From Aquimonas sp046318115 (GTDB lineage: Bacteria > Pseudomonadota > Gammaproteobacteria > Xanthomonadales > Xanthomonadaceae), in assembly GCA_046318115.1 (NCBI GenBank), contig JBKCVA010000096.1:1-19709 (forward strand): a stretch of DNA of 19,709 bases, in the 5' to 3' direction. This document shows positions 1 to 7,357 of the stretch, piece by piece; position 1 is the stretch's first letter, and each line of letters opens with the position of its first letter. The translations under genes were made by a program, and so were the position numbers. The notes under the pieces were generated by a model. The model did no database searches, was not told where the DNA came from, and saw nothing but the letters and a program-made list of their open reading frames with translations.

Positions 1-1371
1 GACGGATAGCGCCAGCAGGGCGGAGCCGGCGATGGCGCTGGCCACTCGCCAGCGGCGACGCAGCCGCTGTACGCGGGCTTCGGCGCCGGCCAGCTCCTCG
101 GCCTCGCGCAGGCGCTGACGCGCGGCCTCGCGCCGCGTTTCCAGGCTGCGCAGGCGCTCGGCCAGCTCACCGGCGGAGCCGAGTCGCCGCTTGGGGTCGA
201 TGTGGGCGGCCTCGGCCAGGTCGGCGCTGAGCAGCGGGTCGCCGATGCGTTCTTCCCAGCCGGGCGCCATGCTCATGCGCAGGTCGCCGGCGACCAGTTG
301 GGCGCAGAGCACGCCCAGCGCGAACACATCGGCGCGGTGGCCAGCCGCGTGCCCCGCCAGAACTTCAGGCGCGATGTAGCGGTGACCCGGCGAAGCGGGG
401 TCCTCCGGATCGCTGCGGCCCAGCCGCGTCGCCTGGCCGATCGGCAGGCCCAAGGCGTCGATCCCCGGGGGCAGCAGGCCTGCACCGGCGCCGAGATCGC
501 CCAGCAGGAAGTGCAGCCCGCCGTCGGACTTCTCCACCGGATAGATGTTCTCCGGCTTGAGGTCGCGATGCGCGATATCCGCCGCGTGCAGGGCTTCGAC
601 GGACTCGCACAGCCGGGCACTCCACTCCAGCCGCTGCGTCCGCGAGCTGGTGGAAAGGCGCGCGTCGCACTCGGCCCAGGCACTGAGGTTCCCGGCCTCC
701 ATCCAAGGAGTGGCGACAAAGAAGGGCGGGGCTTCGAGGTTCCAGTCCAACAGGGGCAGCACGGAGGCCGGCACTCTTGGCTGTTCCTGCAGCAGGCGGT
801 GCAGGGCCACCTCGCGCTTCAAGGCCCGCAGCCCGTCCTCACCCAGGGCGAACTTGTAGGCGCGCATGCCGGCCTCGCCTTCGGCGGAGGCGCTGAGGAC
901 CTCGCCGCAGCCGCCGCGGCCAAGACGCTGCTGCAATGTCCAATCGGGCCTGTGCGGCACGCTGTCGCCTGGCGTCAGCCCGGAGCCCGAAGCCGTCGAC
1001 CTGTCGGTGGCCTCGCCGGTGAGATAGCGCACATCGCTGACCAGACGATAGCCGTAGCCATGCACCAGACGGATCACTTCCGCGTCCGCATCGCCGAGCG
1101 TGCGCCGCAGCCGGCTCACGCACTTGGTCACGCTGTTCGGGCTGACCACGCGGCCCGGCCACCCGGCCGCCAGAAGCTCCTCGGTGGTGCAGACTTCGCC
1201 CGCGTGCAACAGCAGGTAGCGCAGCATGCCGTAGGCGCTGCGGTCCAATTCGATGGCCTCGGCTGTGTCCGTCTGCAGGCGCTGATCCGCCTCGCACAGC
1301 TGCCATGCGCCGAAGCGCCAGCAGCCCGCGATGGCCTCCGCGGGCGACGCGCTGGTGGGGGGTGTGGTCAT
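1..1371 (-). CDS. Winged-helix DNA-binding / Ser-Thr protein kinase fusion (C-terminus beyond window)
   Basis: At least 457 codons are open from an ATG at 1371 to the window edge. Residues about 18-117 form an OmpR/CadC-type winged helix, with the recognition-helix region VVSPNSVTKCVSRLRRTLG and the wing HGYGYRLV. After a short linker comes a Hanks-type kinase: glycine loop LGRGGCGEV (150-158), ATP lysine K173 (RAYKFAL), catalytic HRDLKPEN (268-275), a DLG variant of DFG at D292, and APE at 334-336. A charged helical stretch (about 400-445) leads into a hydrophobic segment at the edge (VASAIAGSALLALSV), probably a membrane helix. DNA binding and kinase would both be cytoplasmic, and any sensor domain would follow the membrane helix outside the window. 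All key kinase residues are present, so activity is expected. A GTG two codons upstream is an alternative start. It is divergent from pilZ. Confidence 0.9.
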   Translation of the reverse strand, partial: MTTPPTSASPAEAIAGCWRFGAWQLCEADQRLQTDTAEAIELDRSAYGMLRYLLLHAGEVCTTEELLAAGWPGRVVSPNSVTKCVSRLRRTLGDADAEVIRLVHGYGYRLVSDVRYLTGEATDRSTASGSGLTPGDSVPHRPDWTLQQRLGRGGCGEVLSASAEGEAGMRAYKFALGEDGLRALKREVALHRLLQEQPRVPASVLPLLDWNLEAPPFFVATPWMEAGNLSAWAECDARLSTSSRTQRLEWSARLCESVEALHAADIAHRDLKPENIYPVEKSDGGLHFLLGDLGAGAGLLPPGIDALGLPIGQATRLGRSDPEDPASPGHRYIAPEVLAGHAAGHRADVFALGVLCAQLVAGDLRMSMAPGWEERIGDPLLSADLAEAAHIDPKRRLGSAGELAERLRSLETRREAARQRLREAEELAGAEARVQRLRRRWRVASAIAGSALLALSV

Positions 1372-1424
1372 GCGCACGGTGTCCGGATCGCGCGACGTCG
1401 GTAGCAGTGGTGTGGAAGCGCAAG

Positions 1425-1454
1425 AGTATTTGCGAGGTGCCTGCCCTGAGTGAA
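1425..1454 (-). promoter_or_regulatory. Candidate sigma70-like promoter of the kinase gene
   Basis: On the minus strand TTCACT (1449-1454) and AATACT (1425-1430) are separated by 18 bases, each matching four of six consensus bases. They would start a transcript about 47 bases before the kinase ATG. The same gap holds GCCCTG/CAGGGC arms and a 12-bp palindrome, CGCCTGCAGGCG (1462-1473), which could be an operator. Found by eye only. Confidence 0.3.
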
Positions 1455-1545
1455 GGCAGGGCGCCTGCAGGCGAGGCTTCGGTGTCTATCTGCGTGCGCT
1501 CGGGGTCTGCTACCGTTGCGCCTACCCGAGGTTGAGGTCGTATCC

Positions 1546-1902
1546 ATGCAAGCTGCCGGAATGATGCGCCAGGGCATCCTGTCGCTGGCGATCAAGGAGA
1601 AGCAGGCGCTGTACCAGGCCTACATGCCCTTCATCAAGGGGGGCGGCCTGTTCGTGCCGACGCCCAAGCGCTACAGCCTGGGCGACGAGGTGTTCATCCT
1701 GCTCAGCCTGCTGGAAGACAAGGAGCGCCTGCCAGTCGCCGGCAAGGTCATCTGGATCACCCCGGCCGGCGCCCAGGGCAACCGTGCGGCAGGGATTGGC
1801 GTGCAGTTCAACGATTCTGCCGAAGGCGAGACCGTGCGCGGCAAGATCGAAACCATCCTCGCCGGCCTCACCGGTGGCGACAATTCGACCCACACGATGT
1901 AG
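1546..1902 (+). CDS. pilZ: Type IV pilus assembly protein PilZ
   Basis: The 118-residue product has the PilZ fold throughout: QGILSLAIKEK, AYMPFIKGGGLFVPTPKRY, LGDEVFILLSLL, RLPVAGKVIW and AAGIGVQF, ending in GLTGGDNSTHTM. This closely matches PilZ orthologues of Xanthomonas, which are needed for type IV pilus assembly and twitching. As in those orthologues, I see no RxxxR or (D/N)xSxxG motif of c-di-GMP-binding PilZ proteins, so it probably acts by protein contacts (the family is known to bind PilB and an EAL protein). The ATG at 1546 was chosen because GAGGT lies just upstream and the length fits the family. A longer open frame from 1450 carries no conserved sequence. The usual upstream neighbours tmk/holB are absent. 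The divergent neighbour is a kinase gene. Confidence 0.92.
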   Translation: MQAAGMMRQGILSLAIKEKQALYQAYMPFIKGGGLFVPTPKRYSLGDEVFILLSLLEDKERLPVAGKVIWITPAGAQGNRAAGIGVQFNDSAEGETVRGKIETILAGLTGGDNSTHTM

Positions 1903-1904
1903 TA

Positions 1905-1927
1905 CCCGCGGAATGGAGTCCTGCGGG
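1905..1927 (+). terminator. Possible terminator after pilZ
   Basis: CCCGC-GGA pairs with TCC-(T)-GCGGG around a six-base loop, starting 3 bases after the pilZ stop. GCGGGTTTT follows. The bulge and the short, delayed T-run make it weak. Confidence 0.35.
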
Positions 1928-1968
1928 GCGGGTTTTCGCTCCCACGCTCGTACGAATCGCGGATCCCG

Positions 1969-1993
1969 AATCCCAGCCCTCGCGCACTGCGCT
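1969..1993. repeat. Copy 1 of a dispersed 25-bp intergenic repeat
   Basis: Between pilZ and the NnrU gene, 25 bases beginning AATCCCAGCCCTCGCGC match 22 of 25 positions of 14851-14875. Both copies lie in non-coding DNA beside AATCCC-type heptamers (GGATCCCGAATCCC here). It looks like a fragment of an interspersed non-coding element. Confidence 0.55.
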
Positions 1994-2051
1994 TGTCGGC
2001 GCATGGACCAGCGCTCCGTCAGCGCGCCTTGTCGCTTCCAACCCCGGTCTC

Positions 2052-2630
2052 TCACCCGAACGGCGCCACGCCGATCAGGGTGAGGTGCAGATGCAGGGCG
2101 AACACGCCCCACAGGAGCGCGCCGGCGATCACGCAGAGCGCGCTGCGGACCACGTGGCCCTGGGCCCGTACCACCCCCGAAGCGCGGTCGCGCCGTCGCG
2201 CCGCGGCGAAGGCGATCACGGCCCAAGCCAGAAAGCCCGTCAACAGCACGATTCCGTGCAGCCAGCCGACCGCCAGAAGGTGGCCAGCCGCCCAGAGCTT
2301 CACGCTCAGCAGCATGGGGTGTCCGAGCTTGGCCTTGAAGTGGTTGCCCGGTAAGTAGGCGGCCACCAGCAGGATGAAAGCGGGCAGGGTGAACAACGCG
2401 ACCAGGTGGCGGATCCACACCGGTGGCGACCACAGCAGCACCGGCTCCGCGCGTGCGAGGCCGTAGCCATACAGCATCAGGGCGAAGCCGGCGATCGAAA
2501 CCAGGCTGTACAGGCCCTTGTAGCCCCCCGCCCCGAGTCGTTCCAGCAGCCGTGCGCGCCGCGCGGGCGCCAGCGCATGCAGGCTGTGCACGCCGAGAAA
2601 AAGCAGCAAGCCCGCGAGCAGAACGGTCAT
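2052..2630 (-). CDS. NnrU family integral membrane protein
   Basis: The product has 192 residues with about five or six hydrophobic helices (roughly 1-16, 38-58, 72-92, 103-118, 120-140, 162-183). It carries NnrU-family landmarks: the N-terminal FLGVHSLHALAP, the YKGLYSLVSIAGF segment, and the GHPMLLSVKLWAAGHLL helix. NnrU was named from denitrifiers, where it is linked to nitric-oxide/nitrite metabolism, but most family members are outside denitrification clusters and have no defined role. No nitrogen-oxide genes are seen here, so a denitrification role should not be assumed. The ATG at 2630 is preceded by GGAG with 8-base spacing. It is the last gene of the corC operon, 66 bases after the DUF4105 gene. 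Confidence 0.85.
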   Translation of the reverse strand: MTVLLAGLLLFLGVHSLHALAPARRARLLERLGAGGYKGLYSLVSIAGFALMLYGYGLARAEPVLLWSPPVWIRHLVALFTLPAFILLVAAYLPGNHFKAKLGHPMLLSVKLWAAGHLLAVGWLHGIVLLTGFLAWAVIAFAAARRRDRASGVVRAQGHVVRSALCVIAGALLWGVFALHLHLTLIGVAPFG

Positions 2631-2696
2631 CGATCAGTCTCCGTGACGGAAGGCGCTGGAGCGCAAGGGTGGAGCGCCGACGCCGTCAAGGCCGGA

Positions 2697-3911
2697 TCAG
2701 ACGCCGCGGCGAGCCTGCAGCATGGCCAGCGAGAGCGCAATCTGCAGAGGGAGCAGCAGAACGATCCATTCCAGATGCTGCTGGGGATAGACCTGCACCT
2801 GGGCCAACACCACGCCCGCCACACTCATGATGGCGATGGCGTGCGCCCCGAAGCGCAGGCGGCTGTCCCGCGGGCTGCGGCGCTGGCGCCACAGCCGGAC
2901 GCAGAAGGGCAGCAGCATCAGGGATAGCGGATTGAACAGCAGCAGATTGCGGTTGGCCCAGGCCGACTCATGCGCGGTACCGACCCACAGCAGCAGCAGG
3001 CCGAGGCCCACCATGCCCGTCAGGCCCCAGAACGCGAGCAGCACCGCCCCGCCGTGCCGGCCACGCGCGGCGCGGGCCAGCGGCAGGGCGAGCACCGCCC
3101 CGAGCGCCAGCGCCAGCCAGAACCAGTTCGGCGGCTCCGCCGGCGTGACCGGGCCGCGGTGCGGCAGCAACTCGCGTTCCGCCATGACCAGCGGTTCGCC
3201 CTCGGCGGTGCGCACCTCGCGCAGGGCCTCGGCGAGCCGTGAGGGGATGAAACTCTGTTCCCAGATCGACAGCGGGCGATCCGCATAAGGCCCAAGGCCG
3301 AGATGCATGCCGAGGTGCAGCCACGCAATGCCGGCGCCGTGGCGCAGGGCCTCGTGGCGGTAGGTGATGCCCATGGAGCGGCCGTCGAGCTGGCGCTTCA
3401 GCGCGCCGCCGAGCGCGGCGTCCAGGGCGTCACGCACCTTGGTCGAACAGTTCGAGACGAAGTAGTCGTAGCGGTACTCGGCGTTCTCGGGGCGCACGTG
3501 CTCGGCCAGTGTGGCGGCCAGCGACTCCGCTTGTTCCGGCTCCAGCCGCAGCCACTGCAGGCGGGCGCCGCGGCCCTCGGTGGCATAGCTGCCGAGGTCG
3601 CTGGACATCGGCAGGGCCACCGCGAGGTAGCGCATGTCGCCGCGCAGGAAGCGGGCCAGAAAGCCCGGCTGCTCGAAATCGAAGTAGCCGAAGTTGTAGA
3701 ACACGGGCTCGCGGCCGTCGCCGTGGTCGATCAGCAGGGCGTTGTGGCCGAAGCGGGCCCAGTAGGCCTCGCCAGGCTCCATCGTCACCAGGCCGACCGT
3801 GGGCGCGGCCTGCAGCGGCTGGGCCAACAGGCCAAGCAGCGCGAGCAGGGCGGCGAGTGCGAACGGCAGGCGCGCGGCCGGCACACGCCGGCGAAAGACA
3901 TCAAGCCGCAT
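2697..3911 (-). CDS. DUF4105 (Lnb N-terminal periplasmic domain) multi-pass membrane protein
   Basis: The product has 404 residues. An N-terminal hydrophobic segment (about 15-35) acts as signal or anchor. Residues about 38-230 are a DUF4105 domain with GEAYWARFGHNALL (H56), FYNFGYFDFEQPGFLARFLRGD and YDYFVSNCSTKVRDALD (C155), a Cys-His pair expected to be catalytic. About five membrane helices follow from residue 280 to the end. Pfam links this domain to Lnb, the lipoprotein N-acyltransferase described in Bacteroides. The ATG at 3911 overlaps the end of corC by 11 bases, which implies translational coupling. A longer frame from 4088 runs inside corC and is not conserved. In many gammaproteobacteria corC is followed by lnt, so an envelope-lipid role is attractive but unproven. 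Confidence 0.85.
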   Translation of the reverse strand: MRLDVFRRRVPAARLPFALAALLALLGLLAQPLQAAPTVGLVTMEPGEAYWARFGHNALLIDHGDGREPVFYNFGYFDFEQPGFLARFLRGDMRYLAVALPMSSDLGSYATEGRGARLQWLRLEPEQAESLAATLAEHVRPENAEYRYDYFVSNCSTKVRDALDAALGGALKRQLDGRSMGITYRHEALRHGAGIAWLHLGMHLGLGPYADRPLSIWEQSFIPSRLAEALREVRTAEGEPLVMAERELLPHRGPVTPAEPPNWFWLALALGAVLALPLARAARGRHGGAVLLAFWGLTGMVGLGLLLLWVGTAHESAWANRNLLLFNPLSLMLLPFCVRLWRQRRSPRDSRLRFGAHAIAIMSVAGVVLAQVQVYPQQHLEWIVLLLPLQIALSLAMLQARRGV

Positions 3912-4752
3912 CGGCCATCCGCAGTTCCAGCGTGTGCAAGCGGCGGCCATCGGCTTCGAGCACCCGCAGGTGGAAGCCGCCGAGTTCGAGTTCCTCGCCG
4001 ACCTCGGGCAGGTGTCCCAGCGCCGCGGTGAACAGGCCGCCGATCGTGTCGTACTCCTCATCCGAGAGTTCCGCGCCGAAGCGCTCATTGAACTCCTCGA
4101 TGGGCATCAGGGCTTCGATTTCGTAGCGGCCCTGACCGGTCTGTTCGACGTGTTCGTCTTCGGTGGGCGCGTCGTCGTGCTCGTCGTCGATCTCGCCGAC
4201 GATCTGCTCCAGAAGATCCTCGATGGTGACCAGACCGGCCACGCCGCCGAACTCGTCGACCACGATGGCCATGTGGTTGCGCGACTGCCGGAACTCGCGC
4301 AGCAGCACGTTGAGCCGCTTGGACTCAGGAATCAGAACCGCCGGGCGCAGCAGCGCTTCCAGGGTGGGCGGTTGGCCTGTGGCGCAGCCGCGCAGCAGGT
4401 CTTTGGCAAGCAGGATGCCGAGAATCTCGTCCTTGTCCTCGCCGTGCACCGGAAAACGGGAATGGCCGCTCTCGACCACGGTCTGCAGCACTTCGGCGGG
4501 GCTCGCATCGATGGCGATCGACACCATCTGACCGCGCGGCACCATCACGTCGCCCACCTGCAGGTCGGAGACCGCGATTGCGCCCTCGATCATCGCCAGG
4601 CTGTCGGCGGTGAGGAGTCCAGCGGCCTGGGCGGAGCGCAGCTCCTCCAGCAGGTCTTCGCGGCTGCGTGGCTCGCCCGTCAGGGCCTGGGTCAATCGAC
4701 CAAACCAGGACCGGCTGGACGAGCCGGTGGTACTACTCGGATCTTCGGACAT
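3901..4752 (-). CDS. corC: CorC/HlyC-type CBS-domain protein (divalent-cation homeostasis)
   Basis: The product has 283 residues and no membrane domain. After a low-complexity N-terminus it has SREDLLEELRSAQAAGLL, then two CBS domains (VGDVMVPRGQMVSI to DEILGILLAKDLL, and VLIPESKRLNVLLREF to FGGVAGLVTIEDLLEQIVGEI). A C-terminal CorC_HlyC domain follows (YEIEALMPIEEFNERFG to LELGGFHLRVLEADG). This is the YbeX/CorC type, historically tied to Mg/Co efflux and, through YbeX, to ribosome metabolism. The start at 4752 (MSEDPSSTTG) fits family length. A frame open to 4911 adds unrelated sequence that overlaps the divergent gene. It is first in an operon with the DUF4105 and NnrU genes. No strong Shine-Dalgarno is visible. 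Confidence 0.93.
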   Translation of the reverse strand: MSEDPSSTTGSSSRSWFGRLTQALTGEPRSREDLLEELRSAQAAGLLTADSLAMIEGAIAVSDLQVGDVMVPRGQMVSIAIDASPAEVLQTVVESGHSRFPVHGEDKDEILGILLAKDLLRGCATGQPPTLEALLRPAVLIPESKRLNVLLREFRQSRNHMAIVVDEFGGVAGLVTIEDLLEQIVGEIDDEHDDAPTEDEHVEQTGQGRYEIEALMPIEEFNERFGAELSDEEYDTIGGLFTAALGHLPEVGEELELGGFHLRVLEADGRRLHTLELRMADAA

Positions 4753-4886
4753 TGCGCTGGGAACATCGCCCGCGGGGGGCACCGGCCGCGAGTGTATCCC
4801 AAGACTGTGAAGGGCTTCCCGCGGTAGCGCAGGCGCGGAACGGTCTGTGAAGGCACAATGAAGAACACTCTGTGCTCGGGTGAGCC

Positions 4887-7319
4887 ATGAAGCAAAACGT
4901 GCTTGCTGCATCCTGTCTGCTGGTTTTGGGGCTGTCGTGTTTTCGACTGGCCACCGCGCACGCGCCAGGTCCGGATCCTTCCAAAGCCAACGCGGGCAAG
5001 CTCGAAGTGCTGCGCGTCGAGACCCGCGATGAGGACGTCATCCGCGCGCTCGCCCTGGAGCACGGCCACCTGATCGTCGATCGCGACAAGGGCGTGGTGA
5101 TGTTCGATGCGCCGGAAGGAGGGCGCATCCCGCTGCTGGCCAAGGGGCTCAAGGTCTTGGTTGATCCCGTGCTGAGCGAAGCCTTGAACGAGTCGCAGGC
5201 GATCCTGCGCGCCAAGGGCATCAACGGCTATGCCTGCTATCGGACAGTGGCTGAGACCAATGCGCGCATCGATGCGCTGGTCGCCCAGCATCCGCAGTTG
5301 GCCAGCGTGATCGATATAGGCCCCAGCTGGGAGGCCCAGGCCGGTATCGCCGGTGGCGGCGAACGCCTGCGCGTGCTGAAGCTCGGCAACGCGCAGGTGC
5401 CGGGTCCGAAGCCCGCACTGTTCGCGATGACCGCCGTGCATGCCCGCGAATACACCACCGCCGAGCTTGGCCTGCGCTTCGCCGAGCGGCTGCTTGCCGG
5501 CTATGGCACCGACGCGGACGCCACCTGGGTGCTCGACCATCACGAAGTCCAACTGCTGGTGCAGGCCAATCCGGATGGCCGCAAGCGTGCGGAGACCGGG
5601 CTTCTGTGGCGAAAGAACACCAATCAGGGCCACTGCGGCGCGACCAGCAATTCGCGCGGCGCCGATTTGAACCGCAACTTCCCTTTCGCGTGGGGCACGG
5701 TCGCTGGCGGCTCCAGCCCGACCCCGTGCAACGACACTTACCGCGGCCCTTCACCCGCTTCCGAGCCCGAGACCCAGGCCATCGTCAGCCACGTGCGCGG
5801 CCTGTTTCCCGACCGCCGAGGCGACGGTCCCAACGATGCCGCACCGGACGACACCCAGGGCCTGTTCCTCGACATCCACAGCTACGCGCAGCTGGTGCTC
5901 TGGCCCTGGGGCACCACCACGCAGACGGCACCGAACAATGCCCCACTGGTGGCGCTGGGCCGGCGCTTCGCCTGGTTCAACGGCTACACGCCGCAGCAGT
6001 CGGTGGGCCTGTATCCCACCGACGGCACCACTGACGATTTCGCCTATGGTGAACTGGGTGTGCCGGCCTACACCTTCGAACTGGGCACGGCCTTCTTCCA
6101 GGACTGCGCCAGCTTCGAGAGCCGGATCGCGCCGGACAACCTGCAGGCCCTGATGTATGCGGCCAGGGTCGTGCGCGAGCCTTACCGGCTGCCGTTCGGG
6201 CCCGAGGCGCGCGAACTGCGGATCGAGCCCGACCTGCCCGTGGCGGGCGAAACGGTGCGGCTGAGTGCCGTGATCGATGACAGCCGCAGCAGCACGACGG
6301 GGGGCAGCGTGCCGGTGCAGGCGATCACCGCCGCACGCGCCTACGTTGGTACGCCCCCCTGGCAGGGCGGCGCGCAAGCGCTTGTGCTGCAGGCGAGTGA
6401 CGGCGCCTTCAATGCGAACGTCGAGGCCGTGGGTGCCGAGCTGCCAACGACCAGCGCGGGTCGGCAACTGGTGTATGTGCAGGGCGAGGACGCGAGCGGC
6501 GCGCGCGGTCCGGTCGGCGCGGCCTTCGTCGATGTGCGCGCGGCCGAGCAGGTAGCGCAGCTGGCTGGACGGGTCAGCCGGATCGCGGATGGCGCTGCGG
6601 TGGTCGGCGCCAGGGTGCGGGTCGGCGGCTTCTCGGCCATGGCCGATGCCGCCGGCCAGTACGCGCGGCGGGTGCCTGCAGAGGCCAGCGTCATCGAGGT
6701 CGAGGCCGCCGGCTATGAGCCGCTGCGCGTCGAGGGGGTCAGCCTGCAGCCGGCTGCGCTGAATACGCGCGATCTGCAGCTGTATGCCTACTGTCCGCTG
6801 CTGTCGACAAATGCCGAGCAAGGCGCCCAGGGCTGGACGGCCACGCGCCCAAGCGGCGGCACGCCGCTGTGGAGCATCGTCGAGAGCTCGCCGGCGGGCG
6901 GCAGCCGGGCCTGGCACGACAGCGCCACGGGCGTCTACGCCAACAGCCTCGACACCCAGCTGCTTTCGCCGGCGGTGAACCTGCAGGGCTACACCGGTCT
7001 GCGCCTTCGCCTGCGAAGCTTCTGCGACACCGAATCCGGCTACGACTTCGGCACGATCCAGGTGCGAGCGTCGGCGGCCGCCGAATGGACGACGGTCTAC
7101 AGCTGCAGCGGCGATCCGGCGTGGCGGAACCTGGACATTCCCCTGCCCCAGCTGGAAGGCGCAGCGCAGGCGCAGATCCGCTTCCGCCTGACCAGCGACA
7201 ACAGCGTGCAGGACGACGGCTGGTACCTCGATGACCTTGTGCTGGAAGGTGGCGGACCCACCTGTCGCGCGCAGCAGCAGCCGGTCGACCTGTTCTCCGA
7301 CGGCTTCGAGCCGCAGTAG
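4887..7319 (+). CDS. Secreted M14 zinc carboxypeptidase with C-terminal accessory domains
   Basis: The product has 810 residues. A signal peptide (about 1-24, ending LATA) and a propeptide-like region precede an M14 domain (about 110-435). Zinc and catalytic residues are in place: HAREYTT (H185, E188), NPDGR (228-232), DLNRNFPF (260-267), DIHSY (H331) and the catalytic glutamate in FELG (E398). It should remove C-terminal residues from peptides outside the cell. Then come an Ig-like beta region (about 440-550), a carboxypeptidase-regulatory-like repeat (about 555-620, GRVSRIADGAAVVGARVRVGG) and a jelly-roll of the immune-inhibitor-A type with DDGWYLDDLVLEG (about 625-795). The protein ends VDLFSDGFEPQ, a tail I associate with secreted Lysobacterales proteins. 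GGTGA precedes the ATG. It is convergent with the HutD gene, 38 bases apart. Confidence 0.93.
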   Translation: MKQNVLAASCLLVLGLSCFRLATAHAPGPDPSKANAGKLEVLRVETRDEDVIRALALEHGHLIVDRDKGVVMFDAPEGGRIPLLAKGLKVLVDPVLSEALNESQAILRAKGINGYACYRTVAETNARIDALVAQHPQLASVIDIGPSWEAQAGIAGGGERLRVLKLGNAQVPGPKPALFAMTAVHAREYTTAELGLRFAERLLAGYGTDADATWVLDHHEVQLLVQANPDGRKRAETGLLWRKNTNQGHCGATSNSRGADLNRNFPFAWGTVAGGSSPTPCNDTYRGPSPASEPETQAIVSHVRGLFPDRRGDGPNDAAPDDTQGLFLDIHSYAQLVLWPWGTTTQTAPNNAPLVALGRRFAWFNGYTPQQSVGLYPTDGTTDDFAYGELGVPAYTFELGTAFFQDCASFESRIAPDNLQALMYAARVVREPYRLPFGPEARELRIEPDLPVAGETVRLSAVIDDSRSSTTGGSVPVQAITAARAYVGTPPWQGGAQALVLQASDGAFNANVEAVGAELPTTSAGRQLVYVQGEDASGARGPVGAAFVDVRAAEQVAQLAGRVSRIADGAAVVGARVRVGGFSAMADAAGQYARRVPAEASVIEVEAAGYEPLRVEGVSLQPAALNTRDLQLYAYCPLLSTNAEQGAQGWTATRPSGGTPLWSIVESSPAGGSRAWHDSATGVYANSLDTQLLSPAVNLQGYTGLRLRLRSFCDTESGYDFGTIQVRASAAAEWTTVYSCSGDPAWRNLDIPLPQLEGAAQAQIRFRLTSDNSVQDDGWYLDDLVLEGGGPTCRAQQQPVDLFSDGFEPQ

Positions 7320-7357
7320 CCCGCCAGCGCCGCGGAGGGTGAGACGCCTCTGTCGCT

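Noticed and set aside
202..1404. 400-codon plus-strand open frame
   Set aside because: It is antisense to the kinase fusion, whose motifs are unmistakable. The translation is low-complexity Arg/Ala/Gln/His, as expected from the shadow of a high-GC gene.
3912..4088. N-terminal extension of the DUF4105 protein
   Set aside because: These 59 codons lie within corC and give an Arg/Ser-rich sequence without similarity. The ATG at 3911 gives a proper hydrophobic N-terminus.
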